Below are positions 41,016 through 49,165 of a stretch of 54,982 nucleotides of DNA, one piece after another. This DNA is from a virus: positions 1-54,982 of the IMG/VR virus record IMGVR_UViG_3300028800_000115; one strand, written 5' to 3'. Below the pieces are notes generated by a model, which did no database searches, was not told where the DNA came from, and saw only the letters and a list, made by a program, of their open reading frames with translations. A program made the position numbers and the translations under genes. The first letter of the stretch is position 1, and each line of letters begins with the position of its first letter.

Positions 41016-41036
41016 GAAAACCGAGAGTTGGTTTTC
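41016..41036 (-). terminator. 7-bp hairpin between two minus-strand genes
   Basis: GAAAACC (41016-41022) pairs with GGTTTTC (41030-41036), loop of seven bases. On the minus strand it follows the 41041 gene. The stem is AT-rich and the following T run is weak, so it may be an attenuator or pause site rather than a full terminator. Confidence 0.35.
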
Positions 41037-41040
41037 ATTC

Positions 41041-41217
41041 TTACTTTTTCCTGAAACCCAGGGGGTTATTAGGGGGATTTTCTGAAACGCTCACAAGTGC
41101 TCGTTCGTCATGGCTGCGCTGCGCAAGACGCTGGCGGAAAATCGTTTCCACGGTCGCCGCAATGCCATCGAGGCATGGCAGATATGCGGCATCCGCATGA
41201 CTTTCGTCGCCGCCCAT
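41041..41217 (-). CDS. Small hypothetical protein after RecT
   Basis: ATG 41217 lies 4 bases after the RecT stop region and follows TAGGACG, a usable SD. The 58-residue product starts MGGDESHADAAYLPCLDGI and ends NPPNNPLGFRKK. The longer upstream frame is the shadow of RecT. No recognised family. Confidence 0.45.
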   Translation of the reverse strand: MGGDESHADAAYLPCLDGIAATVETIFRQRLAQRSHDERALVSVSENPPNNPLGFRKK

Positions 41218-41221
41218 CGTC

Positions 41222-42562
41222 CTACCCCATGCGCCTATCGTCGAGAATCGCGTTGACCTGATCACGGTCGCCGCTGCGATGCTCGGCGATGAAATCGTAT
41301 TCGCGCTTCCATTGCGCGAGGAATGGCTGGATCTCATCGGGCCGGATGATGCGCAGGACCGCCGTGAACCAGCGCATGAACGTCGGCCAGTCACCTTTCC
41401 CGGTGACGGGCGACTTCGGTGCCGGCGCGATTTCGGTGGGCTTCTGGGTGGCGGCGGCCGGGGCATCGTTCGCCGGCTGTTCGCCTTCGGCCGCCGCGTC
41501 TTGCCGCCGCTTCGCGTCTTCGGCCGCGCGCTCTTCCGCAGCCTTGCGTTCGGTCTCTTCGGTCTCGCGAACGGCCGCATCTTTTTTACGCGCTTCGGCT
41601 TCCTTCGCGGCGAGGTCTTTCGACTTCGCCTCGCATGCCGCGATCACGGCGTCGGCCAGATCGGCATAACCGCGGTCGCGGAGCTGGCCCGACAGCGTGT
41701 TCGATTCCCACATATCATTGAGCGTTTTCGTGTCGCGGCATCCGTCGATCAGGGCCATGAACGCCTCGGTTGCCTCTTTGGCGACCGTCAGATTGTTCGT
41801 GATCACGCCTTCGGTATCCTGGAATTCGAAGGGTTCGGCGGTGTCTTCGCGATCGACAACGACTCCGCGTTCTGGCCGCTCTTCGATCGCAAGCGGCATC
41901 GCCGGGCGGTCATCTTCCTCATCGCGGGCCAGAAGCCGGTCCAGGTCGGCCGAATCGGGAGCGGCTTTCGAGCATCGGCGCAACACGGTTTTGCGGGCCA
42001 TTTCTTCCCACCACGATACCCACGGCCCGTTGCTTTTCGCGCGGCTGACGGCGCGGACCTTTTCGATCTCCGCCTTGCTCATAAATTCGCGCAAAATCTC
42101 GCCATTCGTGAGTTTGATTATGGCGTAGGCGCCGATGGCATCGCCGCGATCGATCAGTGCCGGCTTGTGCTCGATATGCGGATTATCGCCGAGTTCGTAA
42201 TCGAAGTGGTCCTTCGAAAACACGACATAAGCATCGGCGGATTTCACTTCGCCGGTGTTGCGCATGCGTTTCCTGATCCCGTGTATCATCGGCATGTATT
42301 GGACTTTGTCGCCGAAGATCACGAGTGCAGCATCGCGACCGTCGGGGAACAGGCCATCTTGTGCTGCCTTGATGCAGGACGTGAACAGTGATCTACGGTC
42401 GGCCTTGACCAGATCGGGGTTCGAGTTGATTGCCGTCACGACCACGCGGCGGAATTTCTCCGGCGTGATGTGTGATGGTAGCGCGGCGGCGAATTGCGGT
42501 TCGTATTGCGCGAGTTCGATTTCGAAATTCGACGGGCGATGTTCGGCGACAGCGGTTGCCAT
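41222..42562 (-). CDS. RecT-family single-strand annealing protein
   Basis: The 446-residue product has a RecT core (about residues 30-215): VVVTAINSNPDLVKADRRS, LFTSCIKAAQDGLFPDGRDA, QYMPMIHGIRKRMRNTGEV, FSKAEIEKVRAVSRAKSNG in the variant seen and EEMARKTVLRRCSKAAP. Residues 320-390 are a charged coiled-coil with Pro/Ala, and the end (WPTFMRWFTAVLRIIRPDE) may bind a partner. RecT anneals complementary strands in phage recombination. The usual exonuclease is not obvious in the window. Confidence 0.85.
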   Translation of the reverse strand: MATAVAEHRPSNFEIELAQYEPQFAAALPSHITPEKFRRVVVTAINSNPDLVKADRRSLFTSCIKAAQDGLFPDGRDAALVIFGDKVQYMPMIHGIRKRMRNTGEVKSADAYVVFSKDHFDYELGDNPHIEHKPALIDRGDAIGAYAIIKLTNGEILREFMSKAEIEKVRAVSRAKSNGPWVSWWEEMARKTVLRRCSKAAPDSADLDRLLARDEEDDRPAMPLAIEERPERGVVVDREDTAEPFEFQDTEGVITNNLTVAKEATEAFMALIDGCRDTKTLNDMWESNTLSGQLRDRGYADLADAVIAACEAKSKDLAAKEAEARKKDAAVRETEETERKAAEERAAEDAKRRQDAAAEGEQPANDAPAAATQKPTEIAPAPKSPVTGKGDWPTFMRWFTAVLRIIRPDEIQPFLAQWKREYDFIAEHRSGDRDQVNAILDDRRMG

Positions 42563-42590
42563 GAGTGCTCCTGATCAAAACGGGGTGAAT

Positions 42591-43853
42591 TTAGCGGATT
42601 TGAGCTATATCTTGCTCGAAAATGTCCGCGCCGACGAGCTCGCGGCCGCCAGCCTTCACGAAGCTGCGCACGGCGGAATCGAGCGCGTCTTGCGGAAGGT
42701 GCTGGCGAAGTTTCTCGAGATCGAGCGTTGCACGATCGACGTTCGCGAAGGTCCATTCGCGCCGCAGCGTCGCCAAGGCACCATAGTCTCCCCTGGTCCT
42801 GGCATGGTCCGACGGCAGCGAATTCTCGACCGCGGTTTCGCGCGCCACGGCCGCCGTCTCGCGCCGCGCGGCATCATCCACGGTGCGCTCGGCCCGGTTG
42901 ACGCCACGATCGGCCGCCTTGACGGCGCGCTCGTTCTCTTCGCGGACTCGCGCCGCCTCGCGCTCGGCGTCCTTTTCGCGCTTCTCGCGCGCCTTGCGCT
43001 CGCGCTCTTCGTCTTCGCGCGCGACCTGAGCCTTGTATTCGTCTTCGCGGCGCCGTTCCTCGGCGAGGCGTTCGGCCTCTTCGCGGTCACGGATAGCCTG
43101 TTTCTCGGCGCGCTTGGCAGCGGCGACTTCCTCATCCCTTTTGCGGCCGGCAGCGGCAGCAGCCTCGGTGGCGAGCCGGGTGCGCTCGCGCGCGGCGGCG
43201 AGATCGGCTTCGGCCTGGCGCTGGCGTTCCTGTTCGGCCGCAGCGGCCTCATCGGCTTCGCGCTGGATGCGTTCGCGTTCGGCCTTGGCGGCGGCCTCAT
43301 CGGCGAGCCGTTTCCGTTCGCGTTCCGCGCGCTCGGCGGCAAGCTTGCGCTCGGCTTCCTCCGCATCGCGCCGGACCTGTTCGGCGGCCTCGCGCTCCTT
43401 GCGCGCGGTCTCTTCGGCGACACGCTTGCGCTCTTCGGCGGCCTCACGCTCGATACGCGCCTTTTCCTCGGCAGCGCGACGTTCGCGTTCCTGTTTGGCG
43501 TCGAGCACGGGCTGAAGGCGCGCGGTGAGGTCTTCGATCATCTTTTCGATCGGTGCGCCCATATTTTTGAAGACGCCATCGATCGTCCGGCCGGTGCGAA
43601 GGCTCTCTTCCTTCTCAGCCGTTCGCGACACGTTGATGACCTTCACCTGGGTCTTAAGCGTCTTCACGAAGTCCGACACCTTGCCGATCAGATCCTCGGT
43701 GATCGTCTCGGGAACCTTCGCGGCTTCCTCGAGCAATTCCTTATTCCTCGGCGCAAGGTGCTTGTATTTTTCGAGAATGTTGTCGCGCACCTGCTGTTCG
43801 AGCGGCGGCGCGTTCGTCAGTTCGTGCGTCAGGTTGCCGGTGGCTTCGGGCAT
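42591..43853 (-). CDS. Coiled-coil recombination-associated protein
   Basis: The 420-residue product has an N-terminal helical domain (residues 1-105), a very long Glu/Arg/Lys/Ala coiled coil (about 110-330) with repeated RRAAEEK and REREE patterns, then a C-terminal globular end: TRGDYGALATLRREWTFANV then RDALDS-like helix and DIFEQDIAQIR. A similar C-terminal end occurs in phage proteins encoded beside RecT. It likely acts with the recombinase; the call is by neighbourhood and general pattern. Confidence 0.55.
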   Translation of the reverse strand: MPEATGNLTHELTNAPPLEQQVRDNILEKYKHLAPRNKELLEEAAKVPETITEDLIGKVSDFVKTLKTQVKVINVSRTAEKEESLRTGRTIDGVFKNMGAPIEKMIEDLTARLQPVLDAKQERERRAAEEKARIEREAAEERKRVAEETARKEREAAEQVRRDAEEAERKLAAERAERERKRLADEAAAKAERERIQREADEAAAAEQERQRQAEADLAAARERTRLATEAAAAAGRKRDEEVAAAKRAEKQAIRDREEAERLAEERRREDEYKAQVAREDEERERKAREKREKDAEREAARVREENERAVKAADRGVNRAERTVDDAARRETAAVARETAVENSLPSDHARTRGDYGALATLRREWTFANVDRATLDLEKLRQHLPQDALDSAVRSFVKAGGRELVGADIFEQDIAQIR

Positions 43854-43862
43854 GATGGTTCC

Positions 43863-44207
43863 TTAAAAGCGAATTTGAAGCGTTGAAAAATCGACCGCCC
43901 TGCGCGGCGCGGCCTTCGGATCACTCGGAAAGTTTTGCTTCGCCCAGGCGGAATCGCGAATGAGAAACTGGTACTCTCGTTCGTCGATCGGATCGCCGTA
44001 GCGCAGCCAGACCTTCATCGGGTCGCACATTTCCCCGTCGATATAGCCGGTGAGGATCGGCGACCGATCCATCGCGTTCAGCACATTGCCGGGTTCGTAT
44101 GTCGTGTGATGCCGCACGATAGCGGCGGCGACGAAAGGCCCGTCTTTGATAAGACGTATGCGCCAAAAACCTGGCGCCGGCCGCGCGATGTCGCGGGTCT
44201 CGGTCAC
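43863..44207 (-). CDS. Hypothetical phage protein
   Basis: The 114-residue product starts MTETRDIARPAPGFWRIRL and contains GPFVAAAIVRHHTTYEPGN, GYIDGEMCDPMKVWLRYG and AWAKQNFPSDPKAAPRR. Beta-rich, soluble. Overlaps the next gene by four bases. No recognised family. Confidence 0.5.
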   Translation of the reverse strand: MTETRDIARPAPGFWRIRLIKDGPFVAAAIVRHHTTYEPGNVLNAMDRSPILTGYIDGEMCDPMKVWLRYGDPIDEREYQFLIRDSAWAKQNFPSDPKAAPRRAVDFSTLQIRF

Positions 44208-44443
44208 GGCAGCTTGTCCGCGTTCTTTTCAAAGCGCGCGTTGTATTCCGCGTGTTCAGCCGGCGTCATCATCCGATAGCGGGCCTCGCCGATCTTTGGA
44301 TGCGTAATCTCCGCGACAGTGCCGAGCATTTCGTCCCAACAAAGGCGGTCGCAACTCCGCTCGCCTTCGGCGATGGTGAAATCATTTGGCGCGAAGACCG
44401 AAATCGTGATCGTGCGCAGCGGCTCGCGCTTAGGATCGCTCAC
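44204..44443 (-). CDS. Small hypothetical protein
   Basis: The 79-residue product starts MSDPKREPLRTITISVFAPN and contains RSCDRLCWDEMLGTVAEI and MMTPAEHAEYNARFEKN. No recognised family. Overlaps its neighbours. Confidence 0.45.
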   Translation of the reverse strand: MSDPKREPLRTITISVFAPNDFTIAEGERSCDRLCWDEMLGTVAEITHPKIGEARYRMMTPAEHAEYNARFEKNADKLP

Positions 44444-44832
44444 TCGCCGGCCGCCGCAGCGAGCCGCGCCGCGTCCGCGCGATCCTTGATGCGCCGATCA
44501 TGCGCGCGGCCGAGACCGGCGCGACCAGTGCGCGCGCCGAAGTTATCGCGGATCGAGATATGAAGATCATCGTATGAGCGCGGCAGGTCTTCGCTGTACA
44601 TCTCGAGAATGGCATCGGCGCATAGATCCGCGGGCGGGCGCGTCGCCTCTTTCGTGCCGGCGCCGGACTCCGCTGGCTTGCCGCCGACGAGCACCAGCGC
44701 GCGGTGAAGTGCCTGAGCGTGAATTTTAAGCCGCTCGTGACGCCCCATCGCGTCTTTCATCTCGTGTTCGGCTGCCGCGACGTTCCTGTCCGCCTCATCG
44801 ATCTCGGCGAGCAGTTTCGAAAGTTCGGTCAT
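44440..44832 (-). CDS. Hypothetical coiled protein
   Basis: Start ATG 44832 follows GGAGGATACC, a strong site that also ends the upstream microprotein. The 130-residue product is helical: MTELSKLLAEIDEADRNV then ALHRALVLVGGKPAESG and a C-terminal basic region (GRAHDRRIKDRADAARLA). No recognised family. Confidence 0.5.
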   Translation of the reverse strand: MTELSKLLAEIDEADRNVAAAEHEMKDAMGRHERLKIHAQALHRALVLVGGKPAESGAGTKEATRPPADLCADAILEMYSEDLPRSYDDLHISIRDNFGARTGRAGLGRAHDRRIKDRADAARLAAAAGE

Positions 44833-44912
44833 AGGTATCCTCCAATTGCCGCGGCGGCGAGCCCGATCGCCAGCGCGAACGTAAATTTTCGAAGCGTCCA
44901 ATCGGCTGTCAT
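44829..44912 (-). CDS. 27-residue membrane microprotein, first gene of the minus operon
   Basis: ATG 44912 follows GCCGGAGACCACG. It encodes MTADWTLRKFTFALAIGLA, continuing AAAIGGYL, a single membrane span, and its TGA overlaps the next ATG. Short but with a good SD, good coupling and a sensible span. Function unknown. Confidence 0.5.
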   Translation of the reverse strand: MTADWTLRKFTFALAIGLAAAAIGGYL

Positions 44913-44938
44913 CGTGGTCTCCGGCTGCGAATTTCGTG

Positions 44939-44967
44939 ACGCTATGGCAAACCTAATCGTTTGGCAA
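44939..44967 (-). promoter_or_regulatory. Possible minus-strand promoter of the 45 kb control region
   Basis: On the minus strand TTGCCA (44967-44962), 17 bases and TAGCGT (44944-44939) form a weak promoter pair upstream of the microprotein gene. TGGCAA repeats overlap it. The -10 is poor, so confidence is limited; regulation by the Cro-like protein is possible. Confidence 0.35.
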
Positions 44968-44970
44968 TCC
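44945..44970. repeat. Direct repeat TGGCAAACC / TGGCAATCC, candidate operator
   Basis: Two 9-base copies differing at one base start 17 bases apart (44945 and 44962), about one and a half helical turns, inside the control region. This looks like a repressor operator half-site pair, perhaps for the Cro-like product of 45017 or the XRE protein of 40220. Confidence 0.45.
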
Positions 44971-44981
44971 AAAAATTTCAT

Positions 44982-45009
44982 TTGACGAATTTATTTCCTA
45001 GCGTACTGT
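44982..45009 (+). promoter_or_regulatory. Plus-strand promoter of the early region (leaderless)
   Basis: TTGACG (44982-44987), a 16-base spacer and TACTGT (45004-45009) are followed by 7 bases and ATG 45017. This matches the layout of the 31.4 kb promoter, so the Cro-like gene may also be leaderless. Confidence 0.6.
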
Positions 45010-45016
45010 GCCGCGC

Positions 45017-45217
45017 ATGGCAGATCATCCCGACGACGCTTTAATTGAAGAACTCGGCGGAACCGGCGCCGTCGCCCGACTTTGCGAAATCACCGCCGGC
45101 TCGGTTTCCGAATGGCGCGCGAAGGGAATCCCGACGCCACGCCGGTTCGAAATCGCCGTGCGGCTGAAGCGCGCCGGCAAGCCAATCCCTAAAGCCCTGA
45201 AGGGCTACGCCGCCTAA
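45017..45217 (+). CDS. Cro/YdaS-like HTH regulator
   Basis: Start ATG 45017; a GTG at 45008 overlaps the -10 box. The 66-residue product contains LIEELGGTGAVARLCEITA and GSVSEWRAKGIPTPRRFEI, a Cro-like helix-turn-helix, with a basic end. It lies directly at the divergent promoter and is the first gene of the plus early operon, where a Cro-type repressor is expected. Confidence 0.65.
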   Translation: MADHPDDALIEELGGTGAVARLCEITAGSVSEWRAKGIPTPRRFEIAVRLKRAGKPIPKALKGYAA

Positions 45218-45255
45218 CCATTCCGCGGGCAAGCCCGCACCATCGAGGGGACATC

Positions 45256-45843
45256 ATGGCACGCACTCTAAACAGACAATCGGCCGCCGAACGCAAAACC
45301 CGCGGCGCCGACGGGAAGGCCGATTCGGCGGACCCCGAGCGCGCGCAGATCGTCGGGCACAACGCCAAGGCGCGGCGGGCGATGTATCGCGACAAGCACC
45401 GCGAGTTGACCGCGATCGAGGCCAAGGAAGACGATCTTCGCGTCAAGATGAAGGCGTTCGGCAAAGAAAAGTCCAACATCTATCGCGAGGTAAAGTCCGA
45501 ACTTGGCGTGTCGCGGACAGACTTCGAAGTCATGCGCCGCGTCGTCCAGTTGAGCAAGGACGAGCGCGAAGAAACCGTGAGCCATTTCCAGGAGATATAC
45601 GAATCTCTTCGCCCTGGCGAGCAGATGTCGTTTTTGCAGGACACGGCCGCCGAACTCACCGCCACGGCTCGCATCGAGATTCATGCCGCTGGTGTCGCGG
45701 CCGGGAAGGCCGGGAAAAATCTTTCCGATTGCCCGCACGAAGACGGCGAGGCCGCCGAATTGTGGCAGAACGGGTGGACGGCTGCGCAGCGCGAAATGGC
45801 CGAAGGTCTCGGCGGCGGTCAGGAACACGCCGGAACAGCCTGA
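45256..45843 (+). CDS. Phage protein with Rmf-like C-terminus and GapR-like middle
   Basis: The 195-residue product has a basic coiled N-terminus, a GapR/DUF2312-like helical pattern (KSNIYREVKSELGVSRTDF, EVMRRVVQLSKDEREE), then a C-terminal stretch resembling ribosome modulation factor: AAGVAAGKAGKNLSDCPHE and AAELWQNGWTAAQREMAEG. It might bind DNA or ribosomes; the two parts are my pattern match only. Good SD (GAGGGG) upstream. Confidence 0.5.
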   Translation: MARTLNRQSAAERKTRGADGKADSADPERAQIVGHNAKARRAMYRDKHRELTAIEAKEDDLRVKMKAFGKEKSNIYREVKSELGVSRTDFEVMRRVVQLSKDEREETVSHFQEIYESLRPGEQMSFLQDTAAELTATARIEIHAAGVAAGKAGKNLSDCPHEDGEAAELWQNGWTAAQREMAEGLGGGQEHAGTA

Positions 45844-45869
45844 TTTAATTCGTTCTATCGGGGTTCGGA

Positions 45870-46427
45870 ATGGCAGAAGTTGTGCTTGCCTTGGACATCG
45901 CCGGGCGCACCGGTTGGGCTCACACGGGCGCGACCGCCGGTGTTCCAAAGATCGGGAGTTGGGACGGCCCGACCCCCGACAAGGCTGAAGACGGCAGCTA
46001 CGTCTACGGGGCATGCTTCGCCAGCTTCAATCGCTTCGTGCGCTGGAAACTCGCCGAGATAAAGCCGACCATCTTCGTGTTCGAAGCCCCGATTCCGACC
46101 GTCGGCCCCGGCACGAAGGCGAGCCAGTTTCAGACCACCAGCCACACGATCCGCTATCTCAGCGGCCTGATCGCGCATGCCGAATGCGCCGCTTTTGATG
46201 CTGGCGTCGACTCCTATGAAAAATCCCCGCAGGCGATCAAGCACTATTTTGTCGGCGACCGCGGCGCGAAAAAGGAACAGATGATGGCTCGTTGCCGGCA
46301 GTTGCGATGGCCCATCAAGAACGATGACGAGGCCGACGCCGCCGCGCTTTGGGCGATGGCATCGAGCATCGTGGATCCGAAGTTCTCGCTCGCCAGCGGT
46401 CCGCTCTTCGCCGGTGCGGCGCGGTGA
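45870..46427 (+). CDS. RuvC-like Holliday junction resolvase
   Basis: The 185-residue product has RNase H-fold residues: D9 in VVLALDIAGRTGWA, E72 in IFVFEAPIPTVG, and acidic D152-D153-E154-D156 in PIKNDDEADAAALWAM. A helix with K-rich residues (GAKKEQMMARCRQLRW) precedes the last acids. It would resolve four-way DNA junctions before packaging. Its stop overlaps the next GTG. Confidence 0.8.
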   Translation: MAEVVLALDIAGRTGWAHTGATAGVPKIGSWDGPTPDKAEDGSYVYGACFASFNRFVRWKLAEIKPTIFVFEAPIPTVGPGTKASQFQTTSHTIRYLSGLIAHAECAAFDAGVDSYEKSPQAIKHYFVGDRGAKKEQMMARCRQLRWPIKNDDEADAAALWAMASSIVDPKFSLASGPLFAGAAR

Positions 46428-47041
46428 GCCAGAACCGGTCTCACGCTGTCATGGCGCAGCGGCACGAGCCGCCCGACAGTTTTGATTTTTTCCCAACACC
46501 CGCCTGGGCCACGCGCGCGCTTTACACGCACGTCGTCGGCCTGGCCGGCATGGTCATTCTCGAGCCCGCATGTGGTGACGGCGCGATGGTGAAACCGCTT
46601 GAAGAAGTCGCGCTAAATGTTTTTGCCAGCGACGTTTTCGACTATGGCGCCGGATACCATGTTGATGATTTTTTGATACCTGGCGGCGCACCCGGGTGCG
46701 ATTGGGTTGTGACGAATCCGCCCTTCGCTTTGGCCGAGCAGTTTATCGAGCGCGGCCTTGAGTTGGCCGAATTTGGCGTTGCCGTGCTCGTCCGGTCCGT
46801 CTTCGTCGAAAGCGTCGGCCGATATGAGCGGCTTTTTCGTGACCGCCCGCCGGCTGTTGTCGCGCAGTTCGTTGAGCGCGTGCCGATGGTCAAAGGCCGG
46901 CTCGACCGCAAGGCGTCCACGGCGACGTCCTACGCCTGGTTGGTCTGGACGCGCGCGCCGGTGAAGGAAAGCCGCATAGTCTGGATACCGCCCTGCCGCG
47001 CCGTTTTGGACCGCGACACCGATTGGCCGGCCGCCCCATGA
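46424..47041 (+). CDS. DNA methyltransferase, NPPF-type
   Basis: GTG 46424 overlaps the previous TGA (GTGA); an ATG at 46451 is also possible. The 205-residue product has DFFPTPAWATRALYTHV, motif I EPACGDGAM (residues 47-55), and motif IV NPPF (98-101). NPPF enzymes methylate N6 of adenine. It may modify host or phage DNA, or be a partner of the GcrA-like protein after it. Confidence 0.7.
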   Translation: MSQNRSHAVMAQRHEPPDSFDFFPTPAWATRALYTHVVGLAGMVILEPACGDGAMVKPLEEVALNVFASDVFDYGAGYHVDDFLIPGGAPGCDWVVTNPPFALAEQFIERGLELAEFGVAVLVRSVFVESVGRYERLFRDRPPAVVAQFVERVPMVKGRLDRKASTATSYAWLVWTRAPVKESRIVWIPPCRAVLDRDTDWPAAP

Positions 47042-47670
47042 AACCCTCGCAAGAATTCCTCGACGACGTCGCGCGGCGCTGGAACGACAAGCAATCCATG
47101 TCCGCGATCGCCGACGCCAAGGGCGTTTCGAAAGGCGTCATCGCCGGCACGATCCACCGCATGCGCGAAGCCGGCGCAAAACTCGATATTCGCGGCGTTG
47201 TTCGATTATCGAAGGCGAACGCCGCCCGGAAGGCGAAAAAGGCCGCGTCTTCGCGCAAGACGAAGCGCGCCGAGACCGACGCGATTGCCGCGGCGATCGA
47301 TGCGCAGCCGGCGCCGCGAGAGAAACCCGTGCCGGTTTCGGCCGCCAGATCGGTGCCGTTGGCGCGCGTTCGCATCAAACAGCGCGCGCTCGAGCCTGGC
47401 GTCGTTCCTGTGGTGCCGCGCCCGGCGCTGGCCGCGCCCGTGGCGATGCCGGTGCGAGTCCCGGTGGTTGCGCTGGCCCCTGGCGGCTGCCACTTCATCG
47501 ACGGCCATCCCGTTGAAGAGATGCGCGCCGGCAAGGATCCATTCTGCGGCAAGAAGCGCGCGCCGGGCTCGCCTTATTGCGAGCGACACCATGCCATCTG
47601 CTATCGGCCGGCGAAAGAGCGTCCGGTTGCCGAGTTCGCGACGGTCTACATTCCGAAAGCGCACCACTGA
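47038..47670 (+). CDS. GcrA-like cell-cycle regulator
   Basis: ATG 47038 overlaps the previous stop. The 210-residue product has an N-terminal HTH like GcrA: FLDDVARRWNDKQSMSAIA then GVSKGVIAGTIHRMREAG. A basic linker follows and the C-terminus carries a CHFIDGHP and FCGKKRAPGSPYCERHH metal-like motif. GcrA works with sigma70 at promoters methylated by CcrM in Alphaproteobacteria. A phage copy could steer host or phage promoters. Confidence 0.65.
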   Translation: MKPSQEFLDDVARRWNDKQSMSAIADAKGVSKGVIAGTIHRMREAGAKLDIRGVVRLSKANAARKAKKAASSRKTKRAETDAIAAAIDAQPAPREKPVPVSAARSVPLARVRIKQRALEPGVVPVVPRPALAAPVAMPVRVPVVALAPGGCHFIDGHPVEEMRAGKDPFCGKKRAPGSPYCERHHAICYRPAKERPVAEFATVYIPKAHH

Positions 47671-49148
47671 TGGACGGCACTGGGATCATCGGGCGATCAC
47701 CGCCGGTTAATCTGGAAGCCGAGATGGCGCTGCTTGGCTCGATTCTCGTGCGCCCCGCCGCGTTCGATCGCGTCGTCGACTTCCTGAAGCCGGAGCACTT
47801 CGCCGAGCCCGTGCACGGCCGGATTTTCGAGGCGATGGCGACTCTCATCGACCGCGGCTCCAAGCCGGACCCGGTCGCGCTGAAAAACGTGTTCGAGCGC
47901 GACGGCGCGCTGCGGGATGTCGGCGGCGCCGCCTATCTTGCGCGTCTTGCCGGCGGCGCCGGTTCGTTCGCCAATGCGGAAAGCTACGGCCGAACCATCT
48001 TCGACCTTTGGAAACGCCGCAAGATCATCGAAGTCACCCGCGAAGTCGGCGACCGTGCACACGAGTTTTCGCTGACCGAATCGGCGGACGATATCACCCG
48101 GGACGCCGAGGAATTGCTTTACGGCATCACCGCGACCGAGGGCCTGGGTGGCGGCGCGGTCTCGTCCAGCGAGGCCGTGTCGGCCGCCCTGACGCAGATG
48201 GACGAGGCATTCCATCGTGCCGGCGGCATCCCCGGGGCCCCGTCGGGCATTCAGAAGCTTGACCAGCTTGTTGGCGGATTTGAGCCGCAAAAGCTTTATG
48301 TTCTTGGCGGCCGGCCATCGAGCGGCAAGAGCCTGCTCGCCGACACCTGCGCGCAAGCGATCGCCTGGGCCGCGATGGACGCCGCGACCACCGGAAAACC
48401 GCCGGCGCGCGTGCTCATGTTCAGTCTCGAAATGTCCGTTGCGCAGCTTGCGATGCGGCGCCTGTCCGCCGGTACCGGCATCAACCACGACGATATCCGC
48501 TTCGGCCGGGTTCACGGCGAGCCGATGAATGCCATCGTTGATTTTGGCGCCCGTCTGGCGGCGATGCCGATGTCGATCGATGACACCGCCGGCCTGACGA
48601 TCTCAGACCTTCGCACCCGGGCACGCCGGCAATCGCGCCAGCCCGGCGGGCTCGCCGCGGTCGTCGTCGACTATCTGCAGTTGATCGAGCCGCCGGCCGA
48701 ATTGTTGGGCCAGGGTGAAACGGCTCAGATCACCTATATTTCGAAGGCGCTCAAACGCTTGGCGAAGGAACTTAACGTCCCGGTGATAGCCCTGTCTCAA
48801 CTATCTCGCGATCTCGAAAAGCGTGACGACAAGCGGCCGATGCTCTCGGATTTGCGCTCGTCAGGATCCATCGAGCAGGACGCCGACGTCGTCATGTTCG
48901 TCTACCGCGAATTTTATTACCTGTCGCGCACCGAGCCCCAGAAGCGCAGCGGCGAAAGCCCGCTGGCCTTCGATGCGCGGCACTCCGAATGGGCGATGGC
49001 GCGCGACCGCGCCGAGTTTTTGGCGGAAATCATCGTCGCCAAGCAGCGCGCCGGTCGAATCGGGACCGTCACCACGCACTTCGACGGCGCTCACATGGTC
49101 TTCGGAAATGTCCCGGAATGGGATCAGAAGTTGGTGCTGCCGTTATGA
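47670..49148 (+). CDS. dnaB: Replicative DNA helicase DnaB
   Basis: The 492-residue product has the DnaB N-terminal domain (NLEAEMALLGSILVRPAAF) and a RecA-type ATPase: Walker A GGRPSSGKS at 213-221, Walker B AVVVDYLQLIEPP, LSQLSRDLEKRDDKRPMLSD and LRSSGSIEQDADVVMFVYR. Its length matches the family. ATG overlaps the previous TGA. It unwinds DNA at the replication fork. Confidence 0.85.
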   Translation: MDGTGIIGRSPPVNLEAEMALLGSILVRPAAFDRVVDFLKPEHFAEPVHGRIFEAMATLIDRGSKPDPVALKNVFERDGALRDVGGAAYLARLAGGAGSFANAESYGRTIFDLWKRRKIIEVTREVGDRAHEFSLTESADDITRDAEELLYGITATEGLGGGAVSSSEAVSAALTQMDEAFHRAGGIPGAPSGIQKLDQLVGGFEPQKLYVLGGRPSSGKSLLADTCAQAIAWAAMDAATTGKPPARVLMFSLEMSVAQLAMRRLSAGTGINHDDIRFGRVHGEPMNAIVDFGARLAAMPMSIDDTAGLTISDLRTRARRQSRQPGGLAAVVVDYLQLIEPPAELLGQGETAQITYISKALKRLAKELNVPVIALSQLSRDLEKRDDKRPMLSDLRSSGSIEQDADVVMFVYREFYYLSRTEPQKRSGESPLAFDARHSEWAMARDRAEFLAEIIVAKQRAGRIGTVTTHFDGAHMVFGNVPEWDQKLVLPL

Positions 49149-49165
49149 ATTCCGGAATTAATTAA

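Noticed and set aside
42255-43886. 543-residue plus-strand open frame
   Set aside because: It is antisense to RecT and the coiled-coil protein; its Leu/Phe/Gly-rich sequence comes from the repetitive Glu/Arg codons opposite.
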